A stretch of DNA of 64,000 nt from JAFGCL01 sp964423835 (GCA_964423835.1 CAYRGJ010000008.1:1-64000), one strand, 5' to 3'; numbered from the stretch's first letter, positions 16,109-24,968 are shown. Translations and numbers: made by a program. Notes: generated from the sequence alone by a model not told the origin.

Positions 16109-17527
16109 GTGCCCGGGCTCGAGTTTCTCTTCCATCCGGAGTCAATCGCCGTAGTCGGAGCGCCCAGCGATCCGACCAACCTGGCTGGAGGCGCTATCTT
16201 CGTTACGGCACTGCTGGAGTCCGGGTACCCGGGCCGGATCTATCCCGTGAACCCCAGGGCCAGCCGGATAATGGGCCTCAAATGCTATCCGGATATCCTG
16301 AGCATACCCGGCGCGGTGGATTACGTGATCTGCTGCATTCCGGCCTCGGGGGTGGAGAGGCTCATCGAAGAAGCCTCGGCCAAAGGGGCCCGGGGCATGA
16401 CCATGTTCACGGCCGGTTTCAGCGAGGCCGAGGGGCACGATTCCGTCGTGGAGAGGCGTGTAGCCGCCCTCGCCCGGGCGCGGGGGATGCGGCTTCTCGG
16501 CCCGAACTGCATGGGCATACACTGCCCGGCCACGGGACTGTCATTCCAGCCCGGCCATAGCCGGGAGCCCGGGCCGGTGGCCTTTCTCTGTCAGAGCGGG
16601 GGGAATGCCAATAGCTTCAAGTTCATAGGGGAGGATCGCGGCCTCCGTTTCAGCAAAGTGATCAGCTACGGGAATGCGGCCGACATCAACGAAACCGACC
16701 TGCTGAAGTACCTCACCTGGGACCCGGATACCGAAGTCATCGCCGCGTACATTGAGGGGACCCGCGGCGGGCCCCGGTTCTTCGACGCCCTGGCGGCCGC
16801 GGCGGCCGCGAAGCCGGTCGTTGTCATCAAAACGGGTCTGACTGAGTCTGGAAGGAGAGCAGCCAGGTCCCATACCGGATCCCTCGCCGGTGCGGCCGGG
16901 GTCTGGGACGGGCTCTGCCGTCAGGCGGGGGCCATGCAGGCGCACAGCCTGGATGAGACGATGGATATCATAGAGGCCGCGCTTTGCCTGGATCCGCCGC
17001 TCGGGCTGCGCACCGGTATCATCGGTTGGGGCGGTGGCGCCAGCGTACTGGGCACGGAGGCCTGCGAAAGAAACGGGCTCGCCGTGCCCCCCTTCTCACG
17101 GGAGCTCAGGGAGAGACTGGCGGCTTTCCCGTTCGGACCGGGGACCAGTGCGGGCAATCCCGTGGATTCAGCGGTAATCACCATGCCGTCCCTGTTTGTC
17201 GAAGCTCTGGCCACCATCGCCGGAAGCGGCGAGGTCGACCTGATCCTGGTACAGCTGCCGTTAGATGTATCTCATCTCGTGGGGCCATCATCGGCTTGGC
17301 AGGGCGCTGAAGATGCCATCCTGGAGAATGGCCGCAGCCTGGGTGTTCCGGTGGCAGTGGTGCGGCCCCGGACAATGCACCCCGCCAGCGCGGCCTTCTT
17401 TCATTCGTTCCACCAGCGATGCGCGAAAGCTGGCCTGCCCCTCTATGCCACTTTCGACGAGGCTGCCGCTGCAGTCAGGGCCTGGGCGGGCTACAGCCGG
17501 CGACGCAGGATTGGAGGACCAGGATGA
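16109..17527 (+). CDS. NDP-forming acyl-CoA synthetase, alpha-type subunit
   Basis: A 472-residue protein matching the alpha subunit of ADP-forming acetyl/acyl-CoA synthetases. Domain 1 is the CoA-binding Rossmann domain (FHPESIAVVGAPSDPTN, IYPVNPRASRIMGLKCYPDI). Domain 2 is succinyl-CoA-ligase-like with the catalytic phosphohistidine His255 in RSHTGSLAGAAGVWDG. A third ligase domain includes TGIIGWGGGASVLGTEAC. The ATP-grasp beta subunit is not encoded nearby. The GTG start has no Shine-Dalgarno but sits just after a -10 box. The stop overlaps the start of the lyase fusion gene (ATGA), so the two are translationally coupled. The family releases acids from acyl-CoA with ATP formation during amino-acid fermentation; here that fits the downstream lyase. 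Confidence 0.85.
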   Translation: MPGLEFLFHPESIAVVGAPSDPTNLAGGAIFVTALLESGYPGRIYPVNPRASRIMGLKCYPDILSIPGAVDYVICCIPASGVERLIEEASAKGARGMTMFTAGFSEAEGHDSVVERRVAALARARGMRLLGPNCMGIHCPATGLSFQPGHSREPGPVAFLCQSGGNANSFKFIGEDRGLRFSKVISYGNAADINETDLLKYLTWDPDTEVIAAYIEGTRGGPRFFDALAAAAAAKPVVVIKTGLTESGRRAARSHTGSLAGAAGVWDGLCRQAGAMQAHSLDETMDIIEAALCLDPPLGLRTGIIGWGGGASVLGTEACERNGLAVPPFSRELRERLAAFPFGPGTSAGNPVDSAVITMPSLFVEALATIAGSGEVDLILVQLPLDVSHLVGPSSAWQGAEDAILENGRSLGVPVAVVRPRTMHPASAAFFHSFHQRCAKAGLPLYATFDEAAAAVRAWAGYSRRRRIGGPG

Positions 17528-20262
17528 GCGAGCCCTACAAGATCAAGGAAGTCAAGAAGATGGCGGCGCTGCGGCCGTACGAGCGGTGGAACATCCTGAA
17601 ACAGGCCCACTTCAACACCTTCCACGTCTGCTCGGACCACGTCTCCTTTGACATGGTGGCGCGGGGCATGTCCGCCTGGTCCCACTACCAGAAGGCCGGC
17701 CTCATGATCGGCGATGAAGCCTATGCCGGCGCCCGGAGCTTCCTCCGGCTGGAGAAGGCGGTGGAGGAGGTGCTGGGCATCGGGCATCTCGTGCCCACGC
17801 ACAACGGGATCGGCTCGGAGAAGCTGCTGGTGGCCATGCTGCTTGAGCCCGGCCAGACGGTCCTCCACAACCGGGGGCGCTGCGAGGGGCTGGTGCCCGC
17901 CAACAGGGGGAGGAGCGTGGACGTCAGCGTCCGGGAGGCCCGGCGGTACGGAGAGCCGGACCGGTTCGGCGGGAACGTCGATCTGGCGAAGCTGGAGGGA
18001 TTACTGAACAGGCTGGGGAAAGGGCGGGTAGCGTACATCGAGGTCGAAACCTGCCCCGACGCCTGGAACGGGCAGCCGGTCTCCCTGGCCAACCTGAAGG
18101 CGGTCCGGGAGCTGGCCAGCGCCTGCTCCGTGGCCCTGGTCATCGACATCTCGGACGTGCTGGAGAACGCCTACTGGATCCGGAAGGTTGAGGCGCCGCG
18201 GCGGGGCATTCTGGATATCGCGCGGGAGATCATCGGGATGGCCGATGTTGTCCTGATGGACGCCAGCCAGGACCCCCGCTCGGACGTGGGCGGCTTCATC
18301 GCCAGCCCGCTGGAGGACTGCTTCGCCAAGCTGCGCAACGGGGTCACCATCTACGAAGGTCTGCACACCTACGGCGGGATGTCCGGGCGGGCCATGGAGG
18401 TCTTCGCCATCGGCGTCGAGGAGATGGCCAGCACCGAGTACACCGAGTGGTACCAGGAGCAGGTCGAGGCCCTCTACGGCATGATGAAGGCCGAGGGCGT
18501 GCCCGTCTTCAGGGGCACCCACGGCATCGCCCTGGACGTGAAGAGGTTCCTGCCGCACATCCCGGCGGCGGAGTCCCCCAAGTTCGTGCTGGCGGCGTCC
18601 CTGTACATCCAGGGCGGCATGCGGGGCAAGATAGAGGGCCTGTGGGACTATCACGCCAAGGGGGAAGGGGCGCGGACGCTGATGTTCGAGCTGCCCCGGT
18701 GCGCTTATACTGTCAACCACCTGCGGGAGATCGCCGACGTGGTGGCGGCGGTGCACCAGAACCGGGATGACCTGACGGGGCTCTCGCTGAAGAACGCCCC
18801 CGAGTTCGTGGACGAGGCCCAGTTCGAGCCGCTGAAGCAGCGCCTGTTCGTGTCTTTCCCCCGGGTGGAGCGCTCCGAGAGGCGGATGTACGAGCCCTAC
18901 AAGATCGCCATCTTCGAGCCGGTGCGGATGGTGGACAAGAGGTATCGCCGCCGGGCCATGGCGGAGGCGGGGTACAACACCTTCCTGCTGAAGTCGGAGG
19001 ACGTGTACCTGGATTTCCTGACCGACAGCGGCACCTCGGCCATGAGCTGCTACCAGTGGGAGGGCATGACCAACACCGGCGATACCCCCTACAGCAGCCG
19101 GCACTACCTGAAGATGGTGGAGGAGTTCCGCGAGATACTGGGGTACAACTACATCATCCCCACGCACCAGGGGCGGGCCGCGGAGCACATCATGTCCCAG
19201 TGCATGATCAAGCCGGGGCAGATCGTGCCCGGCAACATGTACTTCACCACCACCAAGCTGCACCAGGAGATGGCCGGCGGCACGTTCGTGGACGTCATCG
19301 TGGACCAGGCGCATGATCCCCTGGACCCCTTCCCCTGGAAAGGCAATATTGACCTCGAGAAGCTGGAGGGCGAGATCCGGCGGGCAGGGCCCGCAAACGT
19401 GGCCTACGTCAGCTTTGAGACCTGCGTGAACATGGCCGGCGGGCAGCCCATCTCCATGCAGAACGCCAAGGACGTCTCCAGGCTGCTGCACCGGTACGGC
19501 ATTCCCAACATGTACGACGCCACGCGGTGCGTGGAGAATGCCTACATGATCAAGTGGAAGGACCCGCAGTACGCCGACAAGCCGGTCAAGGAGATACTCC
19601 GGGAGCTCCTCAGCTACGGCGACGGTTGTACCATCAGCGCCAAGAAGGACTTCCTGGTCAACATGGGGGGGCTCATCGCCTGCAACAGCCCGGACCTGAA
19701 CCGGGCCTTCCTGCGGATGCTGCGGGTCTGGGAGGGCGATGTCACCAACGGCGGTCTGGACTCCAAGGACATCGAGGCCCTGCACCGGGGCCTGATAGAC
19801 TCCCTGGACGACGACTATATCAAGATGCGGATCGCTCAGACCCAGGAGTTCGGCCGCAAGCTGCAGGAAGCGGGCGTGCCCATTGTGCTGCCCCCGGGCT
19901 CGCATGCGGTGTTCATCGACGCCCGCCGCTTTCTGCCGCACATCGACCAGGAGCAGTACCCGGCCCAGGCCTTGACCGCGGCCATGTATATCGAGTGCGG
20001 GGTGCGGACCATGGAGCGGGGGAACGTCTCCAAGGGCCGCGATCCCAAGACGGGGAAGAACTACCGGCCGAAGCTGGAGTTGGTGCGGTGCACCGTACCG
20101 CGGAGGGTCTACACCAGCTCTCACATAGACTACGCGGTGGAGGGGATAGCCCGGCTGTACCGGAAGCGCGACCGCATCACCGGGCTGAGGCTGGCCTACG
20201 AGCCCCGGGTGCTGCGCTTCTTCCAGGGGCGCTTCGAGCCCCTCGGCAAATGGGACTTCTGA
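17524..20262 (+). CDS. Tandem fusion of two tryptophanase/tyrosine phenol-lyase-like domains
   Basis: A 912-residue protein made of two complete beta-eliminating-lyase domains, about 1-454 and 455-912. Each starts with an EPYKI(K/A) segment and is full length for the family. The second domain keeps the PLP motif ISAKKDFLVNMGG, with Lys708 as predicted Schiff-base lysine, and opens like tryptophanase (AEAGYNTFLLKSEDVYLDFLTDSG). The first domain has DASQD (246-250) where SAKKD is expected, so the lysine is Gln249 and it cannot form the usual aldimine. Known enzymes are homotetramers of single-domain chains, cleaving Trp or Tyr to indole or phenol plus pyruvate and ammonia. The ATG at 17524 overlaps the preceding stop. 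Substrate is unassigned. Confidence 0.85.
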   Translation: MSEPYKIKEVKKMAALRPYERWNILKQAHFNTFHVCSDHVSFDMVARGMSAWSHYQKAGLMIGDEAYAGARSFLRLEKAVEEVLGIGHLVPTHNGIGSEKLLVAMLLEPGQTVLHNRGRCEGLVPANRGRSVDVSVREARRYGEPDRFGGNVDLAKLEGLLNRLGKGRVAYIEVETCPDAWNGQPVSLANLKAVRELASACSVALVIDISDVLENAYWIRKVEAPRRGILDIAREIIGMADVVLMDASQDPRSDVGGFIASPLEDCFAKLRNGVTIYEGLHTYGGMSGRAMEVFAIGVEEMASTEYTEWYQEQVEALYGMMKAEGVPVFRGTHGIALDVKRFLPHIPAAESPKFVLAASLYIQGGMRGKIEGLWDYHAKGEGARTLMFELPRCAYTVNHLREIADVVAAVHQNRDDLTGLSLKNAPEFVDEAQFEPLKQRLFVSFPRVERSERRMYEPYKIAIFEPVRMVDKRYRRRAMAEAGYNTFLLKSEDVYLDFLTDSGTSAMSCYQWEGMTNTGDTPYSSRHYLKMVEEFREILGYNYIIPTHQGRAAEHIMSQCMIKPGQIVPGNMYFTTTKLHQEMAGGTFVDVIVDQAHDPLDPFPWKGNIDLEKLEGEIRRAGPANVAYVSFETCVNMAGGQPISMQNAKDVSRLLHRYGIPNMYDATRCVENAYMIKWKDPQYADKPVKEILRELLSYGDGCTISAKKDFLVNMGGLIACNSPDLNRAFLRMLRVWEGDVTNGGLDSKDIEALHRGLIDSLDDDYIKMRIAQTQEFGRKLQEAGVPIVLPPGSHAVFIDARRFLPHIDQEQYPAQALTAAMYIECGVRTMERGNVSKGRDPKTGKNYRPKLELVRCTVPRRVYTSSHIDYAVEGIARLYRKRDRITGLRLAYEPRVLRFFQGRFEPLGKWDF

Positions 20263-20326
20263 GAGCCGGAGGGCCGCCAGCCCGGCCGGCCGCTGCCGCT
20301 GCCGCTCCCTGTCCTCGCTCCACGGA

Positions 20327-22033
20327 TCACGGTGTGCCGCGCGTCTGCCACTGGGCGTTGTAGCTGCGCATCCCGCCCGATATATTGCGGGCCGCGAACC
20401 CGTGCAGCCGCAGGGCCCTGGTGGCATAGTAGGCCCTCTGGCCCACGGCGCAGTAGACCAGGATCTCCCGGTCCCGCGGCAGCTCGTTCATCCGGGGACG
20501 AAGGGAGTTGAGCGGGATGTTGACCGCCCCCTCCGGATGGCCGGTCCTGTATTCGCTCGGCTCGCGGACGTCGAGGATGAAGGCGCTGGAGTCGAAGATG
20601 TCCCGCCAGTGGGCCACCGGCGCGTCGCCCCGGACGACGTTGGCGGCGATCATGCCAGCCAGGTTCACCGGGTCCTTGGCCGTGCCGAACTGGGGGGCAT
20701 AGCAGAGCTCGGCCTGCTCCAGGTCGAAGACGGTGGAGCCCCGCTGTATGGCCACGGAGATGGCATCGATCCGCTTCTCCACGCCCTCCTCGCCCACCGC
20801 CTGGGTGCCCAGGACGCGGCCGTCCTTCATGGAGAAGATCAGCTTGAGGGTGATCGGCCGGGCGCCGGGGTAGTAGTTGGCGTGGTGGCCGGGGTGCAGG
20901 TAGACCTTCTCGCAGGCTATCGACTGGCCAGCGGCGCGGCGGCGCAGGGCCTTCTCGCTGGGGCCAGTGGCGGCGACGGTCAAATCAAACACCCGGCAGA
21001 CCGCTGTCCCCTGGACCCCCCGGAACCTGGTATCCCGGCCCAGGATGGCGTCGGCGGCGATGCGGCCCTGGCGGTTGGCCGGGCCGGCCAGGGGCATCAG
21101 GACCCAGTCTCCGGTCACGAAATCGCGCACCTCGACCGCATCGCCCACGGCCCAGACGTGCTCGTCACTGGTGCGCATCTGGTCGTTGACCCGGATGCCG
21201 CCCAACTGCCCGATCTCCAGCCCCGCCTCCCGGGCCAATGAGGCCTCGGGGCGGACCCCGATGGCCAGCAGGACCATGTCGCAGCTGAAGCCGGCCCCGG
21301 ACCTGGTGTTGACGGCGATGGTGTGCCCGTCGGGGTTCTGGGAGAACCCGGCTACGCCATCGGCCAGGTGCAGGGACACGCCATTGGCGGCCAGGTGATC
21401 CGCGATGGGGACCGCCATCTCAGGGTCTACGGGAGGCATGACCTGGGGCAGCATCTCAACAATGGTCACCGAGATGCCGCGCCGGACCAGGTTTTCAGTG
21501 GTCTCCAGGCCGATGGAGCCGCCGCCCACCACCACGGCGCTCTCCACCCGGCGCTCCGTGATCCATTGCTTCATCTGGCGGCTCTCCGGGATGGTCCGCA
21601 GGGTGAATATGCCGGGAAGATCGATGCCGGGCAGCTGGGGGCGGATGGGGGCCGATCCAGGGGCCAGCACCAGGGCGTCGTACGTCTCCCGGTAGACCTC
21701 CCCGGTGAGCAGGTTCCGGACCTCGATCTCCTGGTTGGCCCGGTCCACCGCGCCGACCTCGCTCTGCAGCCGGACCTCGATGTTGAAGCGCCTCTTGAAG
21801 AGCTCCGGAGTGGCTACCAGCAGGCTCTTCTCATCGGTGATGACGTCGCCCACATAATACGGCAGCCCGCAGTTGGCGAAGGACACGTACGGCCCGCGCT
21901 CAAAGACCAGAATCTCGGCTTCCTCGGAGAGACGGCGGGCCCGGGCGGCGCAGGATGCCCCTCCGGCCACGCCCCCCACCACCAGAATGCGGGGCCGGCC
22001 CGCGGGGCGCCTGGATTCTTCGCTGGGAGTCAT
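20327..22033 (-). CDS. CoA-disulfide reductase-like FAD enzyme with C-terminal rhodanese domain
   Basis: A 568-residue fusion. Residues about 14-450 are a pyridine nucleotide-disulfide reductase: FAD motif VVGGVAGGASCAARARR, redox Cys55 in SFANCGLPYYVGD as in CoA-disulfide reductases and NADH oxidases, NAD motif VVGGGSIGLETTENL and FAD motif VWAVGDAVEV. Residues about 465-560 are a rhodanese domain with active-site Cys528 in CAVGQR. This CoADR-Rhd architecture reduces CoA disulfides, persulfides or polysulfide with NAD(P)H. GAGAGGAGG precedes the ATG. It is last in a minus-strand set with a C_GCAxxG_C_C protein, a VOC protein and an alcohol dehydrogenase, and convergent with the lyase fusion. 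Confidence 0.9.
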   Translation of the reverse strand: MTPSEESRRPAGRPRILVVGGVAGGASCAARARRLSEEAEILVFERGPYVSFANCGLPYYVGDVITDEKSLLVATPELFKRRFNIEVRLQSEVGAVDRANQEIEVRNLLTGEVYRETYDALVLAPGSAPIRPQLPGIDLPGIFTLRTIPESRQMKQWITERRVESAVVVGGGSIGLETTENLVRRGISVTIVEMLPQVMPPVDPEMAVPIADHLAANGVSLHLADGVAGFSQNPDGHTIAVNTRSGAGFSCDMVLLAIGVRPEASLAREAGLEIGQLGGIRVNDQMRTSDEHVWAVGDAVEVRDFVTGDWVLMPLAGPANRQGRIAADAILGRDTRFRGVQGTAVCRVFDLTVAATGPSEKALRRRAAGQSIACEKVYLHPGHHANYYPGARPITLKLIFSMKDGRVLGTQAVGEEGVEKRIDAISVAIQRGSTVFDLEQAELCYAPQFGTAKDPVNLAGMIAANVVRGDAPVAHWRDIFDSSAFILDVREPSEYRTGHPEGAVNIPLNSLRPRMNELPRDREILVYCAVGQRAYYATRALRLHGFAARNISGGMRSYNAQWQTRGTP

Positions 22034-22126
22034 GGCGGTGCCTCCTCTCTAAGCGGCGGCTCTGGGGCCAACGCCCCCATGGTACATCGTGGCCGCGGCA
22101 CCCCACAAGGTCAAGAAGGCGGAGAT

Positions 22127-22681
22127 CTAGGCGCAACCTGCCCCGGGCGGCAACTCCGGAGAGGGTTCTTCCGACAGGATATCCACCACAGCCTCAGCCA
22201 CCATGGCTACCGTATCGACGCACTTCTCCACCACCTTCTGAGACGGTCCCTCGAAGAGCTCCGGGCGCGTCTCCATCAGGTCCAGGGTCTTCTCGGTCAT
22301 CACGGTGCCGGTGAGCCCGCCCGTGATCTCGGCGCAGAGGGTGCTCCCGAAGGCTTCCCGGAACCGGCTGGTCAGCCTGACGATCTCCCGCATGCCGCGG
22401 GAGGTGCCGGACTGGCCCTCCTCCAGGCGCTCCCGGCCGCGCGCCAGGCTGATGACCATGGCCCCGGCGATGAGCGCGCCGCAGGTGCGGTTTTCCACCG
22501 GGAAGCCTCCCTGCAGACAGCTGGCGGCCCTGAAGACGCGCTCGTCCTCCAGGCCCAGGGTCTCCTGGAGGGCTATCAGGGTGCATTGACCGCAGCCGTG
22601 ATAGCTCGATTCGTACTGGCGCGCCTTCTCGGCCACCTGTTTCTTCAGCGCCTGGGTGCTCTTCTCCGTTTCGCTCGACAT
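22127..22681 (-). CDS. C_GCAxxG_C_C-family redox protein
   Basis: A 184-residue protein of the C_GCAxxG_C_C family, named for its cysteine pattern. Visible are the helix YHGCGQCTLIALQETLGL, ASCLQGG, the conserved ENRTCGALIAG loop, then LCAEITGG and a late VEKC. It ends in AGCA. The family is widespread in anaerobes, is thought to bind metal or redox cofactors and is often encoded beside oxidoreductases; its reaction is unknown. It starts 4 bases after the VOC gene ends, preceded by GAAGGAGG. Placement beside the CoA-disulfide reductase suggests a thiol or sulfur role (inference). Confidence 0.8.
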   Translation of the reverse strand: MSSETEKSTQALKKQVAEKARQYESSYHGCGQCTLIALQETLGLEDERVFRAASCLQGGFPVENRTCGALIAGAMVISLARGRERLEEGQSGTSRGMREIVRLTSRFREAFGSTLCAEITGGLTGTVMTEKTLDLMETRPELFEGPSQKVVEKCVDTVAMVAEAVVDILSEEPSPELPPGAGCA

Positions 22682-22685
22682 CCGG

Positions 22686-23231
22686 TCATGCCTCCTTCTT
22701 GCGCTTGACGGCGGCCACCTTGGTTTTCAAGTACTCGTCGAACTCCGGGGTGGCCGGCACGTAGGGGCACTCCACCAGCTCTATATTGACCCCGATCTGG
22801 TCCATGGTGTCCATGTAGGCCATCTTCAGCGGAATCAGGGGCACCTCCATCGACTGCTGGACGTTCACCCCTCTCTCCTTCAGCTGGGCCAGCTCCCGGT
22901 CGCGGTCCGACACCCGTATGCCGATGTGCTGGACGCCGGGGCCTTTCTTCCTGAGGAACTCGGCGTAGACGCTGTCGCCGCTGACTGCTTCCACCAGCTC
23001 GAACCTCACCGGCCCGGCGTAGTAGCAGGCGTACTTCATGACGGCCTTCTCCACCGTCTTGCCCCGCAGATTGAAGTTCCGCGACTCACCTTCGTGGATG
23101 CAGTAGGGCTCCCAGCCGAAGGCCTGGCGGAAGTACTCCATGCCCTTCTCCAGGTTCTCCACCGTAATGGAGATCTCGAATACCTGCGCCTCGCCGTCGA
23201 CGAACCGATAGTCACGCCTGTCTGTTGGCAT
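22686..23231 (-). CDS. VOC (glyoxalase-fold) family protein
   Basis: A 181-residue vicinal-oxygen-chelate protein. Two beta-alpha-beta-beta-beta modules are visible: EISITVENLEKGMEYFRQAFGW at the start of the first and QHIGIRVSDRDRELAQLKERGV at the start of the second, ending in a VNIELVE strand. The layout resembles methylmalonyl-CoA epimerase and related lyases, but metal ligands cannot be assigned without alignment. It lies between the alcohol dehydrogenase (29 bases upstream) and the cysteine-rich protein gene in one operon. Substrate unknown. Confidence 0.75.
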   Translation of the reverse strand: MPTDRRDYRFVDGEAQVFEISITVENLEKGMEYFRQAFGWEPYCIHEGESRNFNLRGKTVEKAVMKYACYYAGPVRFELVEAVSGDSVYAEFLRKKGPGVQHIGIRVSDRDRELAQLKERGVNVQQSMEVPLIPLKMAYMDTMDQIGVNIELVECPYVPATPEFDEYLKTKVAAVKRKKEA

Positions 23232-23260
23232 TGCCCTTCCTCCTCATATTGCTGCTAGCT

Positions 23261-24295
23261 CTATGGCTCCACCATCACCTTGATGGCATCAGCGGCTGTG
23301 ATCTGGGTTTCGAACGCCTCTATGATCTGATCCAGGTTGAAGCGGTGGGTCACCAGGCCCGCGGTCCGCACCTGGCCATTGCCGAGCAGGTCCACGGCTT
23401 CACCCCATCTTTGCCCGCCGCATCCCGTCCACCGGATGTTGCCCAACTGGAAGGCGCGGTACATCATCTCCGGGGTGAGCTCCAGGCTGCGCTCGTAGGT
23501 GGCCACCTGGATGAGCCGGCCGCCCGGTCTCAAGAGGGCGATGGCCTGCGCCAGCGCCGACGGGAAGCCGGCGCAATCGAACACCACGCTAGCCATGTCA
23601 CCATTGGTGTGCTCCCGGACGAACTGCACCGGGTCGGCCTGGGAAGGGTCCACCGCCCAGTCGGCCCCCAGCTGGAGGGCCACCGTCCTCCGAAACTGGT
23701 TCGGTTCACTGACCATGACCCGGCAGGGGCCTTTGGCCTTGCAGACCTGGACGATGCACAGGCCGATCATCCCGGCTCCCATGACCACCACCACCTCATT
23801 GGGGCGGATATCGCTGCGCCTGACGTCGTAGCAGGCGACGGAGAGGGGCTCGATGGTGGCCGCCTCCGCCCAGCTCATGGCCTCGGGAAGGCGAAAGACG
23901 GTGGCTCCCATGACCGGATTGGGCACCTTGACGTACTCGGCAAAGGCCCCGTTCAGGCCGGCCCCGGGCACCAGGGGGCTGGCGCACCGTTCCGGGCGGC
24001 CCTCCCGGCACCACCAGCACTGGCCGCAGGTGCGGTAGCCGGTGCCGGCCACGCGGTCCCCCTTGTTGAAGCCCGCGGCCAGGCGGCCCGCCTCAACCAC
24101 CTCGCCGGCGAACTCATGCCCCAGGAGGGCGGGCCTCCGGTGACCGGTGTCCTCTCCCAGCTTGTAGGAGTGTACGTCCGTGCCGCAGATGCCGCAGGCC
24201 CTGACCCTGACCAGTAACTCATCATCGCGGGCCCCCGGGGTATCAATGGATTCTACTCTCATGTCTCGTGGGCCATAGAGCAAGGCCGCCTTCAC
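23261..24295 (-). CDS. Zinc-dependent medium-chain alcohol dehydrogenase
   Basis: A 344-residue MDR-family dehydrogenase of the threonine/sorbitol dehydrogenase type. Catalytic zinc region: RACGICGTDVH and GHEFAGEVV. Structural zinc lobe: four Cys in CGQCWWCREGRPERC. NAD-binding motif: VVVMGAGMIGLCIVQ. The GTG at 24295 is preferred to the ATG at 24352: GGAGAAGGAG precedes it, homologous sequence (VKAALLYGPRDMRV) begins there, and the upstream 19 codons overlap the promoter. First gene of the operon VOC - C_GCAxxG - CoADR and divergent from marR, which probably controls it. Confidence 0.85.
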   Translation of the reverse strand: MKAALLYGPRDMRVESIDTPGARDDELLVRVRACGICGTDVHSYKLGEDTGHRRPALLGHEFAGEVVEAGRLAAGFNKGDRVAGTGYRTCGQCWWCREGRPERCASPLVPGAGLNGAFAEYVKVPNPVMGATVFRLPEAMSWAEAATIEPLSVACYDVRRSDIRPNEVVVVMGAGMIGLCIVQVCKAKGPCRVMVSEPNQFRRTVALQLGADWAVDPSQADPVQFVREHTNGDMASVVFDCAGFPSALAQAIALLRPGGRLIQVATYERSLELTPEMMYRAFQLGNIRWTGCGGQRWGEAVDLLGNGQVRTAGLVTHRFNLDQIIEAFETQITAADAIKVMVEP

Positions 24296-24330
24296 CTGCC
24301 GCTCCTTCTCCGGGATTGCGTCCCGGTAGG

Positions 24331-24386
24331 TATCGCATACTGTACAATACATGGTATACTCTACTGTGGATTCCGGGTGATGTCAA
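24331..24386. promoter_or_regulatory. Overlapping divergent promoters with palindromes (adh operon / marR)
   Basis: On the minus strand TTGACA (24381-24386) and TAGAGT (24358-24363), spacing 17, drive the alcohol dehydrogenase operon. On the plus strand a TATACT -10 box for marR lies at 24355-24360, overlapping it. Palindromes TGTACA (24341-24346) and GTATAC (24354-24359) and the inverted ATAC/GTAT pair (24337-24357) lie across the start region. A MarR dimer here could control both directions. Confidence 0.45.
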
Positions 24387-24393
24387 GGATCGA

Positions 24394-24966
24394 ATGAGAG
24401 AGGCAGAAGTGAAATCAGCAGGGGGTAATGACCGAGGGGGCGTCCGCCTTGGGAGGGAGGAAGCCAGAGCGCTGACGATGCTGCTCTTCCAGGCGAACTC
24501 CAGCCTCTACCGGGCCAGGGAGAACGAGCTCAGGCCGCTGGGCATCCCCATGATGCACTCTGCTGTGCTGTGGGCGCTGAAGGTGACAGACCGCCCGGCG
24601 GCGCCGGCCGAGATCAGCCGCATGCTCCTGCGGCGCCACCAGACGGTCCTCCAGCTCCTCAGCCGCATGGAGAAGCAGGGCTACGTCACCGTTCACCGGG
24701 GACCTCGGAAGGGGGGTCCGGTCCAAGTAGCCATGACCGACAAGGGCCGGGAGGCGGTGGACCTGGCCTGGGAGAGGGAGCAGGTGGTGGCGCAGATACT
24801 GTCAGCCCTCTCGCCGCAAGAGAGAAACTCCTTGAAGGTTCTTCTGGAAAAGGTCCGCGACCAGGCCGCGGTGCTGGGATCGAGGCCGGCGTTCTTCCAG
24901 CCATCACCCCCGCGCCCTGCCGCGGAGCGAGCCGGCCGGTGCTTGCGCAAACGCCGGCAAACCTGA
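24394..24966 (+). CDS. MarR-family transcriptional regulator
   Basis: A 190-residue winged-helix regulator. The MarR core spans about 28-160: an N-terminal dimer helix (ALTMLLFQANSSLYRARENEL), the helix-turn-helix AEISRMLLRRHQTVLQLLSRMEKQGYV and a basic wing VHRGPRKGGPVQVAMTDKGREAV. The C-terminal tail is basic and proline-rich, beyond the family core. The ATG at 24394 is chosen because an AAGGA sequence precedes it and upstream in-frame sequence overlaps the promoter. It is divergent from the alcohol dehydrogenase operon and two bases from sppA. It is likely autoregulated and controls the divergent operon (inference). Confidence 0.85.
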   Translation: MREAEVKSAGGNDRGGVRLGREEARALTMLLFQANSSLYRARENELRPLGIPMMHSAVLWALKVTDRPAAPAEISRMLLRRHQTVLQLLSRMEKQGYVTVHRGPRKGGPVQVAMTDKGREAVDLAWEREQVVAQILSALSPQERNSLKVLLEKVRDQAAVLGSRPAFFQPSPPRPAAERAGRCLRKRRQT

Positions 24967-24968
24967 TA

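Noticed and set aside
18001..20427. 808-codon minus-strand open frame
   Set aside because: Antisense shadow of the lyase fusion, whose sense frame has clear family motifs.
24570..24968. N-terminal extension of sppA
   Set aside because: The longer in-frame sequence overlaps marR entirely, has no protein-like features, and the S49 protease similarity begins after 24969.
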